DNA of 6,330 bases from the NCBI GenBank assembly GCA_029266935.1, contig JAQSVY010000082.1, positions 1-6,330 on the forward strand, written 5' to 3'. The DNA is from Burkholderiales bacterium. GTDB lineage: Bacteria > Pseudomonadota > Gammaproteobacteria > Burkholderiales > SG8-39. Positions within the stretch are counted from its first letter, which is position 1, and each line of letters begins with the position of its first letter. Under the pieces are notes generated by a model that made no database searches, had not been told where the DNA came from, and worked only from the letters and a program-made list of their open reading frames with translations. Below, in pieces: positions 1 to 6,330 of this stretch. A program made the position numbers and the translations under genes.

Positions 1-1356
1 CTCCTTCGTGTCGAAGCCGAGCTCGACGAAGCCGCGCGCGGCGATCGGGTCGAGGACGAGCAGCGGTGCGAGGTGCTGCTCGCACGCGGCGAACACGCGG
101 CGGAACTCTTCCTGCCAGGTCTCGCGCGGACCGAAGCCGGCAAGGGTGTAGCGCCCGCCGAAGAAGACGCTCGCCACGCTTTCGTTCGCCTTGAAGCCTT
201 TCTGCACGTGGAAAGGTTGCCAGGGACTGCGCTCCTCGGCCTCCGGGAAGCAGGCGCTGTAGTTGTACCAGTTGCCGAGCGAGCCCATGTAGGTCTCGCC
301 GGGCACCGAGCCGCCCTGCAAATTCTGCGAGAGGAGGTTGTAGGCGCGGCCGATCGTGGCATTCGCATGGTTGAAAGGGCCGAGCACGCCGATGCCGGAA
401 TCCATGCCGATCTCGTTGCGGATCGGCCCGTTGACGAGGGCGAGGGTCGCGAAGGAAGTGGTGCTCGATGAGCGCGCCGTCTGGCCGCTCGCGGCAAGCG
501 CAAGCACCACCGGCAGGTACTCGGGCCTGCAGCCCGCCATCACCGCGTTGACCGCCACCTTCTCCACGGTGAACTCCCACGCTTCGCGGAACGCCGTGGG
601 CGAGAGGCGCCCCACCACTTCGCCGGGATTGCGGCTCGTGCCCCTGAGCATCGCCGCCACGCGCTCCTCGGTGGGCAGCGTGACCGGCAGGAAATCGGTC
701 CACTTGTTGTCGATGAAAAGCTGCTGCAGATGCTCCTCGCTCCCGGGCGACAGCAGGCGCGGCGTGGAGCGCTCGAAGGCGACGCCTTTCAGGTCCTTTT
801 CATCCAGTGGCCGGGTGAGGCCCTCGAGCACTTCCTGCATGAAGGGGCGCTTCGCAACCGGGTCGATGCCTTCGATATAGCCGCGAAGCTGCGGCGGCGT
901 GCGGCCGACCACCGGCTGCGGCACGAACGCCTGGCGCGCCGTGGGCATGCCGTTGGCGAGCGCAGCGGCGCGCGCAAGGCGCGCGAACGGATCGGTGTGG
1001 ACGGCGACCGTGGGGACGCCGGCGCGCTCCAGGGACAACGCGAGCCCTACGACCGTAGGGCTACACGTGCTTCAGAGGCCCACCCCGAGAATGGCGGCCT
1101 GGCCGTCGGCCTCGACCCGCTTGCGCATGTCGGGGTCGTCGACCCAGCTCTGGCGCGGCTTGATGATGCGCGCGTTGACGGAGGGCAGGTGCTCGCCGAA
1201 CCAGTCGAGGAGCTGGTTCATGAACGCCTCCGAGTTGTCGAACAGGCAGTCCACCAGGTAGAGCACTTTGCCGTCGAGGCTCTGCAGCCGCGGCGCCAGG
1301 CGCTTGCCCGTCACCTTGGGCGGATAGCCGCGCGGGTCGTGAACGCTCAGTGTCAT
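1..1356 (-). CDS. UGSC-like selenoprotein, Sec encoded by in-frame TGA; C-terminus beyond window
   Basis: Seen: the frame opens at ATG 1356-1354 and has one interruption, TGA at 1074-1072 (residue 95). It then stays open for 357 codons to base 1, giving 452 visible codons with no terminal stop in the window. Residues 95-98 read U-S-T-C, a UxxC redox motif after a hydrophobic strand (AAILGVGL). Residues 30-180 resemble the UGSC (seleno)protein family: a strand plus DNSEAF near the N-terminus, LERAGVPTVAVHTDPFARLA after the motif, then FVPQPVVG. Residues about 190-452 form a second conserved-looking region with DNKWTD (216-221), VNAVMAGC (Cys276) and NGPIRNEIGMDSG (309-321). The start overlaps the stop of the preceding flavoprotein gene as ATGA; AGGAG lies about 10 bases upstream, inside that gene. 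Known: UGSC proteins occur with Sec or Cys at the first motif position and are distantly like GrdB-type reductase subunits; their function is not established. Inferred: a soluble thiol/selenol redox protein or reductase. The alternative, a nonsense-mutated gene, is unlikely given the SECIS-like hairpin and the intact downstream frame. Confidence 0.85.
1043..1062 (-). promoter_or_regulatory. Candidate bacterial SECIS hairpin
   Basis: On the minus strand, AGCCCTAC (1062-1055) and GTAGGGCT (1050-1043) are exact reverse complements, forming a perfect 8-bp stem closed by the four-base loop GGUC (1054-1051). The first loop base is 17 nucleotides beyond the TGA. Bacterial SECIS elements lie inside the coding region just after the UGA, with a small apical loop carrying a G in its first two positions roughly 16-37 nucleotides away; all of this fits. 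The GGUC loop also matches the core of the E. coli fdhF SECIS loop as I recall it. The stem encodes part of the SPTVVGL stretch, so it is also constrained by protein sequence. SelB binding is inferred. Confidence 0.8.
1072..1074 (-). other. In-frame TGA read as selenocysteine (Sec95)
   Basis: This TGA follows codons for ILGVGL and precedes AGC ACG TGT (Ser-Thr-Cys), so recoding gives a U-x-x-C redox centre. It is the only stop triplet in the frame between 1356 and 1. Sec or Cys at this position is the hallmark of the UGSC family. Only a protein homologue with Cys or Sec aligned here, or mass spectrometry, would settle it fully. Confidence 0.85.
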
Positions 1357-2270
1357 GTCTCTTTGTCTCCTCTTAGATATGAATGCGCTGTCGCGGCGGC
1401 GACTGCACCTTCGCCCGCCGAGGCGATGGCGCGTCCGGGGGAACCGGCGCGCGCCAGGCCCGCAGCGAAAATTCCCTCGCTCCTCGTCGCCATCGTGGCG
1501 TCGGTCGGGATGCGCCGTGCGGCGTCGAGCGCGAGCCGGCCGGCGAGGAACGCCGTATTGGGCTCCAGGCCAATATAGGTGAAGACGGCGCGGGCGTCCA
1601 CCGGCTGCGCCGCGCCGTGCAGGCGCACGCCAGTCACGCTACTGGTGCCGAGGATCTCTTCGACTTCCACGTTGAAGCGCACCTCGATTTTCGGGTGCGC
1701 GAGAACGCGCTCGCGGTAGCTTGCCTGCCCGGCCAGCGTGTCGCTCCGGCACAGCACGATTACGCGCGAGGCGAACGCCGCGAGCGTGAGCGACTCCTGC
1801 ATCGCAGAGTCGCCGCCGCCGACCACGGCAACCACCGCGTCGCGCAAGAGCGGGCCATCGCAACTGGCGCAGTGGCTCACGCCCCTGCCCTTCAAGCGCT
1901 CTTCGCCGGGCACGCCCAGCGCCTTCGGGCTCGCTCCGGTGGCGACGATCAGGCTGCGTGCCTCGAGTTGCCCCTCGGCGGCGAAAAGCGCGAGCCGCGG
2001 CGCCTCGCCCTCCACGCGAGCGAGGGGCATGGTCTCGAAATCGGCCCCCGCTTCGGCCGCCATTGCCTGCGCAATCGGGCACAGGTCGTAGCCCGCCACA
2101 CCCTCGGGAAAGCCGGGATAGCCCTCAACCTTCTCGATCGCGAGCAGGTTGCCGCCCAGCACGTCGCCCGCGAGCACCAGGGTCTTCAGGCCCAGCCGCG
2201 CGGCGGCGAGGGCGGCGCTCAGGCCCGCGATCCCGCTTCCGGCGACGACGACGTCGTAGCTTCGCCTCAT
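1353..2270 (-). CDS. Thioredoxin-reductase-like FAD-dependent oxidoreductase
   Basis: A 305-residue protein, close to the usual 310-320 of bacterial thioredoxin reductases. Seen: an N-terminal FAD dinucleotide-binding fold with GSGIAG (residues 11-16), GYPGFPEG (50-57), the ATG motif (110-112), the redox-active pair C-A-S-C (Cys134, Cys137) followed by D138, and a second nucleotide-binding motif GGGDSA (151-156). Two sites differ from classical TrxB: the NADPH 2'-phosphate motif HRRxxxR is replaced by CRSDTLAG (174-181), and the C-terminal FAD-binding GD is GL (271-272). So the electron donor may not be NADPH. I chose ATG 2270 because MRRSYDVVVAG is the normal family N-terminus; a longer frame upstream runs into the aminotransferase gene and adds an arginine-rich, unlike-family stretch. 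It lies 35 bases after the aminotransferase stop, and its stop overlaps the selenoprotein start (ATGA). Inferred role: a cytosolic flavin disulfide reductase that could re-reduce the Sec/Cys centre of the next gene product. Confidence 0.9.
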   Translation of the reverse strand: MRRSYDVVVAGSGIAGLSAALAAARLGLKTLVLAGDVLGGNLLAIEKVEGYPGFPEGVAGYDLCPIAQAMAAEAGADFETMPLARVEGEAPRLALFAAEGQLEARSLIVATGASPKALGVPGEERLKGRGVSHCASCDGPLLRDAVVAVVGGGDSAMQESLTLAAFASRVIVLCRSDTLAGQASYRERVLAHPKIEVRFNVEVEEILGTSSVTGVRLHGAAQPVDARAVFTYIGLEPNTAFLAGRLALDAARRIPTDATMATRSEGIFAAGLARAGSPGRAIASAGEGAVAAATAHSYLRGDKET

Positions 2271-2305
2271 GCGATCGCGCTCATCTCTCAGGGGCCCGCC
2301 GCTTC

Positions 2306-3469
2306 CTAGCCGAGAAACCTCCGCAGCCGGCCGACGCCTTCGGCGAGCCTCTCCTCGGACGCCGCGAAGCACCAGCGCACGTAGCCTTCGCCCTCGGGGC
2401 CGAACGCCGAACCCGGCGCGAGCCCGAGCGCCGTCTCACGCAGCAGCCGCTTGCAGAAGCCGAGGCTGTCGGTCATCCCTTCGATGCCAAAGAAGACGTA
2501 CATGGCGCCCGGTGGCAAAGCGGTTTTCACGCCAGGAATTTCATCGAGGGCGTTCACGAGGAAATCCCTGGCCCTGCGGAAGCGCTCGCGCGAATGCGCG
2601 ACTACCGGCTCGCCGTCCCTCACCGCGGCGACGCCCGCTCGCTGCACGAAAACCGGGGCGCACGAGGTGTTGTACTCGATGAGCTTCGCCAGGTCCGGGG
2701 CGAGCGCCGGCGGCACCACCAGCCATCCCAGCCGCCAGCCGGTCATGAGCCAGGACTTGGAGAAAGTATTCGCGCCGATGACCCGGTCTTCCGGCTCCGC
2801 GATGTCCAGGAACGAGGGCGCGACGCCGCCTTCGCCGTAGTACATGCGCTCGTAGGCGTCGTCGCAGACGATCCAGATGCCGTGGCGGCGGCAATGCGCG
2901 AGGATCGCCTTCTGCGCCTCGCGCGTGATGGTCCAGCCGGTGGGGTTGTTGGGCGAGTTGATGTAGACCGCGCGCGTGCGCGGCGTCAGCGCCTCCAGGA
3001 GCTGGTCCAGGTCGAGCGTCCATTCCATGCCAAAGCGCAGCGGCACCGTGATAGTCTGCGCGCCGAGGATGCGCGGTATCTCCTGCAGGTTCGGCCAAAG
3101 CGGCACTACCTCGACCGCCCGGTCGCCGGGGTCGAGCAGCAGCTGCGAGGCGAGCATCAGCGCGTTGACGCCGGAGGAAGTCACGGCGATCTGGTCCTGC
3201 GAAACCGGTTTGTGCAGGCGGGAAACGTACTGGGCTAATGCTTCCCTCAGCTCCGGAACGCCCAGGTTCTGGCTGTAGAACACTTCGCCCGCCTCGAGCG
3301 AGGCCTGGGCCGCGCGCCGGATGAATCCGGGGGTCGGCTCGTCGGATTCGCCGGCCCAGAACGCGAGCAGCCCGGGCATGCCGACGCCCTGGTTGTAGAT
3401 CTCGCGGATCTTCGAGGCGGCGAGCGCGCGGACCGCAGCGCGCGCCGCGAGGAACGTTTCGCTTTTCAT
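2306..3469 (-). CDS. PLP-dependent class I/II aminotransferase
   Basis: A 387-residue fold-type I aminotransferase of usual length, cytosolic. Seen: NSPNNPTG (171-178) with the Asn that contacts the cofactor, CDDAYE (202-207) with Asp203 for the pyridine nitrogen and Tyr206, NTFSKSW (234-240) with Schiff-base Lys238, GWRLGW (244-249) with phosphate-contacting Arg246, and YVRW (363-366) with Arg365, the residue that binds the substrate carboxylate in this family. All catalytic positions are intact. The start ATG 3469 gives a normal family N-terminus; an open frame continues upstream to 3868 but that part is antisense to the DMT gene and is low-complexity and charged. No strong Shine-Dalgarno is visible before it. 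It is the first gene of the probable operon with the flavoprotein and selenoprotein. Substrate specificity (aspartate, alanine, aromatic or other) cannot be assigned from sequence alone. Confidence 0.93.
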   Translation of the reverse strand: MKSETFLAARAAVRALAASKIREIYNQGVGMPGLLAFWAGESDEPTPGFIRRAAQASLEAGEVFYSQNLGVPELREALAQYVSRLHKPVSQDQIAVTSSGVNALMLASQLLLDPGDRAVEVVPLWPNLQEIPRILGAQTITVPLRFGMEWTLDLDQLLEALTPRTRAVYINSPNNPTGWTITREAQKAILAHCRRHGIWIVCDDAYERMYYGEGGVAPSFLDIAEPEDRVIGANTFSKSWLMTGWRLGWLVVPPALAPDLAKLIEYNTSCAPVFVQRAGVAAVRDGEPVVAHSRERFRRARDFLVNALDEIPGVKTALPPGAMYVFFGIEGMTDSLGFCKRLLRETALGLAPGSAFGPEGEGYVRWCFAASEERLAEGVGRLRRFLG

Positions 3470-3499
3470 GACCGGTCTTATTCTAGACTGCCGGACTTC
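3470..3499. promoter_or_regulatory. 30-bp divergent intergenic region
   Basis: This is the whole space between the divergent aminotransferase and DMT starts. It holds an 8-bp palindrome GACCGGTC (3470-3477) touching the aminotransferase start, and a short inverted repeat GTCT/AGAC (3475-3478 and 3485-3488). The AT-rich middle gives -10-like hexamers both ways: TATTCT on plus (3479-3484) and TAGAAT on minus (3485-3480). No convincing -35 boxes are seen at standard spacing. Any transcript starting here would be leaderless or nearly so; otherwise the promoters sit inside the opposite coding regions. Confidence 0.3.
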
Positions 3500-4426
3500 A
3501 TGTCCGCCGCGCGCTGGTCCCTGGTTGCCGCCGTCGCCACGATGGTCGTCTGGGGCACCAACTTCCCCTTCGTCAAATACGTGCTGCAGAACATCGGGCC
3601 CGGCGCCTTCCTCTTCGTGCGCTTCCTGATCATGCCGGCGCTCGGCTTCGCGCTGCTCGCCATCGTGTTCCGGCGCAACCCGCGGCAGGCCCTGCCGCGG
3701 CGCGAGGACTGGCCGCGCTTCGCGGTCTGCGGCCTCGTCGGTCACACCGCGCATGTCGGCATCGTCAATTGGGGGATGCACCTCTCGACGCCGTTCTCCT
3801 CGTCGCTCGTGCTCACCAGCGGGCCGCTGTTCACGCTGCTGATCCTGGCCGCGCTGGGCGCAGAGCACTTGCGGCCCCGGCAGGTGGCGGGAACGCTGGT
3901 GGCCTTCGCCGGCATCGTCGTGTTCCTCTCCGACAAGTTCACGCGGGGCGTGCTCGGCGCGGGGCTGGGCGACCTGGTGCTCCTCTTCGCCGCCTCGCTC
4001 TTCTCCCTCTACACGGTGATCGTGCGCCCCCTCGCCGAGCGCTACGGGCCGCTCATCGTGCTCGCCTGGACGCTGGCTTTCGGCGCACCGCCGCTGCTCG
4101 TGCTTTGCCTGCCGAGCTTCATCGACACTGACTTCCGCGGTCTCGACGCCATGGTCTGGGTGGGACTCTTCTGGGGCATCGTCATCTCGTCGTTCATCGG
4201 CTGGATGGCGTGGACCTGGGTGAACACGGCGCGCGGCGTGGCGCGCTCGGCGCCGCTGCAGTACCTGATGCCGCCGATCGCCGGGCTGGTCGCCTGGCTG
4301 ACGCTCGGCGAGCAGTTCACCGCGCTAAAGCTCGCCGGCGCCGCCGTGACGCTCGCCGGGGTGGCGTGGGCGCAGTTCAGCGCCGGCCCGCCGCCCAAGG
4401 CCGCCGCCCAGCCCGATTCGGCATGA
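3500..4426 (+). CDS. EamA/DMT-superfamily permease
   Basis: A 308-residue inner-membrane protein with about ten hydrophobic segments in two homologous EamA halves (roughly residues 5-140 and 150-295), the standard size and layout for the drug/metabolite transporter superfamily. Seen: the first helix with VVWGTNFPFVK (16-26), and in the second half the typical NTARGVARSAPLQYLMPPIAG stretch followed by LTLGEQFT and the final helix AGAAVTLAGVAWA. The tail after about residue 295 is short, polar and proline/alanine-rich. Family members export amino acids, purines, drugs or other small metabolites; the substrate here cannot be told. No clear Shine-Dalgarno precedes ATG 3500. Its stop overlaps the start of the next transporter gene (ATGA at 4423-4426), indicating co-transcription and translational coupling. 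Confidence 0.93.
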   Translation: MSAARWSLVAAVATMVVWGTNFPFVKYVLQNIGPGAFLFVRFLIMPALGFALLAIVFRRNPRQALPRREDWPRFAVCGLVGHTAHVGIVNWGMHLSTPFSSSLVLTSGPLFTLLILAALGAEHLRPRQVAGTLVAFAGIVVFLSDKFTRGVLGAGLGDLVLLFAASLFSLYTVIVRPLAERYGPLIVLAWTLAFGAPPLLVLCLPSFIDTDFRGLDAMVWVGLFWGIVISSFIGWMAWTWVNTARGVARSAPLQYLMPPIAGLVAWLTLGEQFTALKLAGAAVTLAGVAWAQFSAGPPPKAAAQPDSA

Positions 4427-5595
4427 AACCCCTTCCCCGCACGGTCTGGGCGCTCGGCGCCACGTCGCTCTTCATGGATCTTTCCTCGGAGCTGGTGCAC
4501 GGGCTGCTGCCGGTATTCATGACGGTGGTGCTCGGCGCGAGCATGGTCGCGGTCGGCGTGGTCGAGGGCATCGCCGAGGCGACCGCCTCGATCGTCAAGC
4601 TCTTCTCCGGCGCGCTCTCCGACAAGCTCGGGCGCAGGAAGCCGATTGTGGTGCTCGGCTATGGCCTCGCGGCGCTCTCCAAGCCGCTCTTCCCCCTCGC
4701 CGGCTCGGTGGCGCTCGTCCTCGGCGCGCGCTTCATCGACCGCATCGGCAAGGGCATCCGCGGCGCGCCGCGCGACGCCCTTATCGCAGATGTCACGCCC
4801 GCGGGGCAGCGCGGCGCCGCCTACGGCCTGCGCCAGGCGCTCGACACCGTGGGCGCGGTGCTCGGCCCGCTCGCGGCGATCGGTCTCATGCTCGCGCTCG
4901 CGAGCGACATCCGGCTCGTGCTATGGCTCGCGGTCGTGCCGGCGGCCCTCTCGGTCCTCGTGCTGGTGTTTTTCGTCACCGAAGGCTCGGCGCCGCAGGC
5001 GGCATCGAACCCGGTCTCGTTCCAGTCGATCGGCTCGCTCGGCGCCCGGTACTGGACGATCGTTACCCTCGGCGCGGTATTCACGCTGGCGCGCTTCTCT
5101 GAAGCGTTCCTCGTTATCCGCGGGCAGGACATCGGCCTCGCGCTTGCATTCGTGCCGCTCGCGCTCGTTGTGATGAACGTGGCCTACACCGCCATCGCCT
5201 ATCCCGCCGGCGTCGCCGCCGACCGCGGCTACCGCAAGAGCCTCCTCGTCTGGGGACTGCTCGCGCTGATTGCCGCCGACCTGGTGCTCGCCTCCTCGCG
5301 CGATCTCGTCTGGTTCTTCGCCGGCGTGGTGCTGTGGGGGGCGCACATGGGGCTCACGCAAGGGCTGCTGTCGACGCTGGTGGCGGACGCCGCGCCCGAG
5401 CGCCTGCGCGGCACGGCCTTCGGCGTGTTCCACCTCGTCTCGGGTGCCGCGCTGCTCGGCGCCAGCGTGCTCGCCGGCTGGCTCTGGGCGCGCTTCGGCC
5501 CCGAGCTCGCCTTCTACGCCGGCGCCGCCTTCACTGCGATCGCGCTTGCCGGCCTGCTGGCGCTGACGCGCGATAGAAGGCCTGGAACGCGCTGA
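4423..5595 (+). CDS. Major facilitator superfamily (MFS) transporter
   Basis: A 390-residue integral membrane protein with about twelve hydrophobic segments, normal for a compact MFS permease. Seen: MDLSSELVHGLLP (18-30) in the first helix, the signature loop 2-3 motif GALSDKLGRRKP (63-74), and RIGKGIRGAPRDALIAD (107-123), a stretch typical of a bacterial MFS subgroup with the DxSSE motif in helix 1. A weaker repeat of the loop motif, AYPAGVAADRGYRKS, occurs after the sixth helix, as expected from the internal duplication. The start ATG 4423 overlaps the DMT stop; an open frame extends upstream to 4210 but only as a shadow of the DMT gene. The substrate is unknown; efflux is plausible for the family. 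Its last 65 bases overlap the end of the convergent threonine aldolase gene. Confidence 0.92.
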   Translation: MKPLPRTVWALGATSLFMDLSSELVHGLLPVFMTVVLGASMVAVGVVEGIAEATASIVKLFSGALSDKLGRRKPIVVLGYGLAALSKPLFPLAGSVALVLGARFIDRIGKGIRGAPRDALIADVTPAGQRGAAYGLRQALDTVGAVLGPLAAIGLMLALASDIRLVLWLAVVPAALSVLVLVFFVTEGSAPQAASNPVSFQSIGSLGARYWTIVTLGAVFTLARFSEAFLVIRGQDIGLALAFVPLALVVMNVAYTAIAYPAGVAADRGYRKSLLVWGLLALIAADLVLASSRDLVWFFAGVVLWGAHMGLTQGLLSTLVADAAPERLRGTAFGVFHLVSGAALLGASVLAGWLWARFGPELAFYAGAAFTAIALAGLLALTRDRRPGTR

Positions 5596-6330
5596 GCGCG
5601 CGTTCGATCCCCGCCGCATCGACGTCGAGGTGGGTCACCAGGCGCATGCGCGCGCCGGGCAGCACCAGGATGTCCGCCTGGTGAAGATGCCCGGCCAGCT
5701 CCTGCGGCCGATCGACGTTCACGAACACCATGTTGGTGTGCTGCTCGACCTGCAGCCCGAGCTCGCGCAGACCGCCGGCCAAGCGTGAAGCATTCTCATG
5801 ATCAACGGCCAGCCGATCCATGTTGTGCTCGAGCGCGTAGAGCCCGGCCGCCGCGATGACGCCGGCCTGGCGCATCGCGCCGCCGAGGATTTTTCTTGCG
5901 CGCTTTGCTTTCTGGATCAAAGACGAATTTCCCAACAGCACCGTTCCTGCCGGCGCGCCCAGGCCCTTCGACAGGCAGGCCGAGACCGAGTCGAAGCCCG
6001 CGCACAGGTCCTTGACGTTCGTCTTCAGCGCGGCGGCGGCATTGCAGATGCGCGCCCCGTCCAGGTGCGTCGCGAGATTTCGTTTCCTCGCCAGCTGGAC
6101 GGCGTCCCGCAAATACTCCTTCCCCAACACCCTGCCGGAAATCGTGTTCTCCAGGGCGAGCAGGCGCGTTCTCGCGAAGTGCGGGTCGTCGGGCTTGATC
6201 GCCGCCTCGACCTCCGCGAGGTCGAGCGTGCCGTCGGGGCGGTTGGCAAGCGTCTGCGGCTGGATGGAGCCGAGCACCGCGGCGCCGCCCGCCTCGTAGC
6301 GGTAGCTGTGCGCCTCCATGCCGAGGATCA
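5531..6330 (-). CDS. ltaE: Low-specificity L-threonine aldolase (N-terminus beyond window)
   Basis: PLP enzyme cleaving L-threonine or L-allo-threonine to glycine and acetaldehyde; cytosolic. The visible 265 residues align by eye with E. coli LtaE from about its residue 77 to the end. Seen: HSYRYEAGGAAVLGSIQPQ, containing the active-site His (H83 in E. coli), IKPDDPHFARTRLLALENT, THLDGARI with the PLP-contacting Asp and Arg, CLSKGLGAP with Schiff-base Lys (codon 5968-5966, matching Lys197 of E. coli), GGAMRQAG, and a C-terminal MRLVTHLDV strand. The frame is open to the right edge, so roughly 75-80 N-terminal residues lie outside; the internal ATG at 6319 is not the start. The C-terminus (after FQAFYR) carries about a dozen extra residues of low conservation that lie opposite the MFS 3' end. 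The two convergent genes overlap by 65 bases, leaving no space for a terminator between them. Confidence 0.95.
   Translation of the reverse strand, partial: ILGMEAHSYRYEAGGAAVLGSIQPQTLANRPDGTLDLAEVEAAIKPDDPHFARTRLLALENTISGRVLGKEYLRDAVQLARKRNLATHLDGARICNAAAALKTNVKDLCAGFDSVSACLSKGLGAPAGTVLLGNSSLIQKAKRARKILGGAMRQAGVIAAAGLYALEHNMDRLAVDHENASRLAGGLRELGLQVEQHTNMVFVNVDRPQELAGHLHQADILVLPGARMRLVTHLDVDAAGIERALSAFQAFYRASAPAGRQARSQ

Noticed and set aside
1072..1356. A stand-alone 94-residue protein ending at the TGA
   Set aside because: It would end exactly at the redox motif, in the middle of the UGSC-like domain, and the frame continues with matching family sequence.
730..2309. Plus-strand open frames opposite the selenoprotein and flavoprotein genes
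   Set aside because: Antisense shadows with compositional bias typical of high-GC DNA; the minus-strand frames carry clear family motifs.
2271..2372. N-terminal extension of the TrxB-like protein by 34 residues
   Set aside because: It overlaps the end of the aminotransferase gene and is arginine-rich; the FAD fold begins right after Met at 2270.
1958..3238. Long plus-strand open frame of 426 codons
   Set aside because: A GC-rich shadow opposite the TrxB-like and aminotransferase genes; its translation is biased to Arg, Ala and Pro and shows no recognisable domain.
3470..3868. N-terminal extension of the aminotransferase by 133 residues
   Set aside because: This part is antisense to the DMT gene, low-complexity and charged, with no family resemblance; Met at 3469 gives the normal start.
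4921..5619. Minus-strand open frame of 232 codons opposite the MFS gene
   Set aside because: Highly charged low-complexity translation and no motifs; the plus-strand frame is a clear transporter.
1..6330. CRISPR arrays, tRNA or rRNA genes, insertion sequences
   Set aside because: No direct-repeat array, RNA-gene-like segment, transposase or terminal inverted repeats seen; coding genes fill the window.

Overview
The window is very GC-rich and densely packed, with no gap between genes longer than about 35 bases. The protein families and codon use suggest a high-GC proteobacterium, probably a betaproteobacterium; that is an inference from composition and family resemblance, not a phylogenetic placement. 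Six protein genes are visible, two of them cut by the window ends.

Left half, minus strand: a three-gene run reads from 3469 down to 1 and off the left edge. It encodes a class I/II PLP-dependent aminotransferase, then a thioredoxin-reductase-like flavoprotein with a CASC redox centre, then a protein whose reading frame contains one in-frame TGA at 1072-1074. The last two genes overlap by four bases (ATGA). The TGA is best read as selenocysteine, not stop: the same frame stays open for another 357 codons to the window edge, the decoded motif is a U-S-T-C redox box, the protein on both sides fits the UGSC-type (seleno)protein family, and a perfect 8-bp hairpin with a GGUC loop lies where a bacterial SECIS element should be. 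A conventional gene caller would stop this protein at 94 residues and lose or misstart the rest.

Right half, plus strand: two membrane transporter genes, an EamA-type (DMT superfamily) permease and a major facilitator permease, form a translationally coupled pair (ATGA overlap at 4423-4426). They diverge from the aminotransferase gene across only 30 bases. At the right end a low-specificity L-threonine aldolase gene (ltaE) enters from the right on the minus strand, and its 3' end overlaps that of the MFS gene by 65 bases.

How the genes may fit together: the aminotransferase, flavoprotein and selenoprotein look like one transcription unit in which the flavoprotein could reduce the Sec/Cys centre of the selenoprotein. 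The physiological substrate cannot be read from the sequence. The transporters and threonine aldolase are common amino-acid or metabolite genes with no demonstrated link to the selenoprotein. The machinery for Sec insertion (selA, selB, selC, selD) is not in this window and must lie elsewhere if the reading is right.
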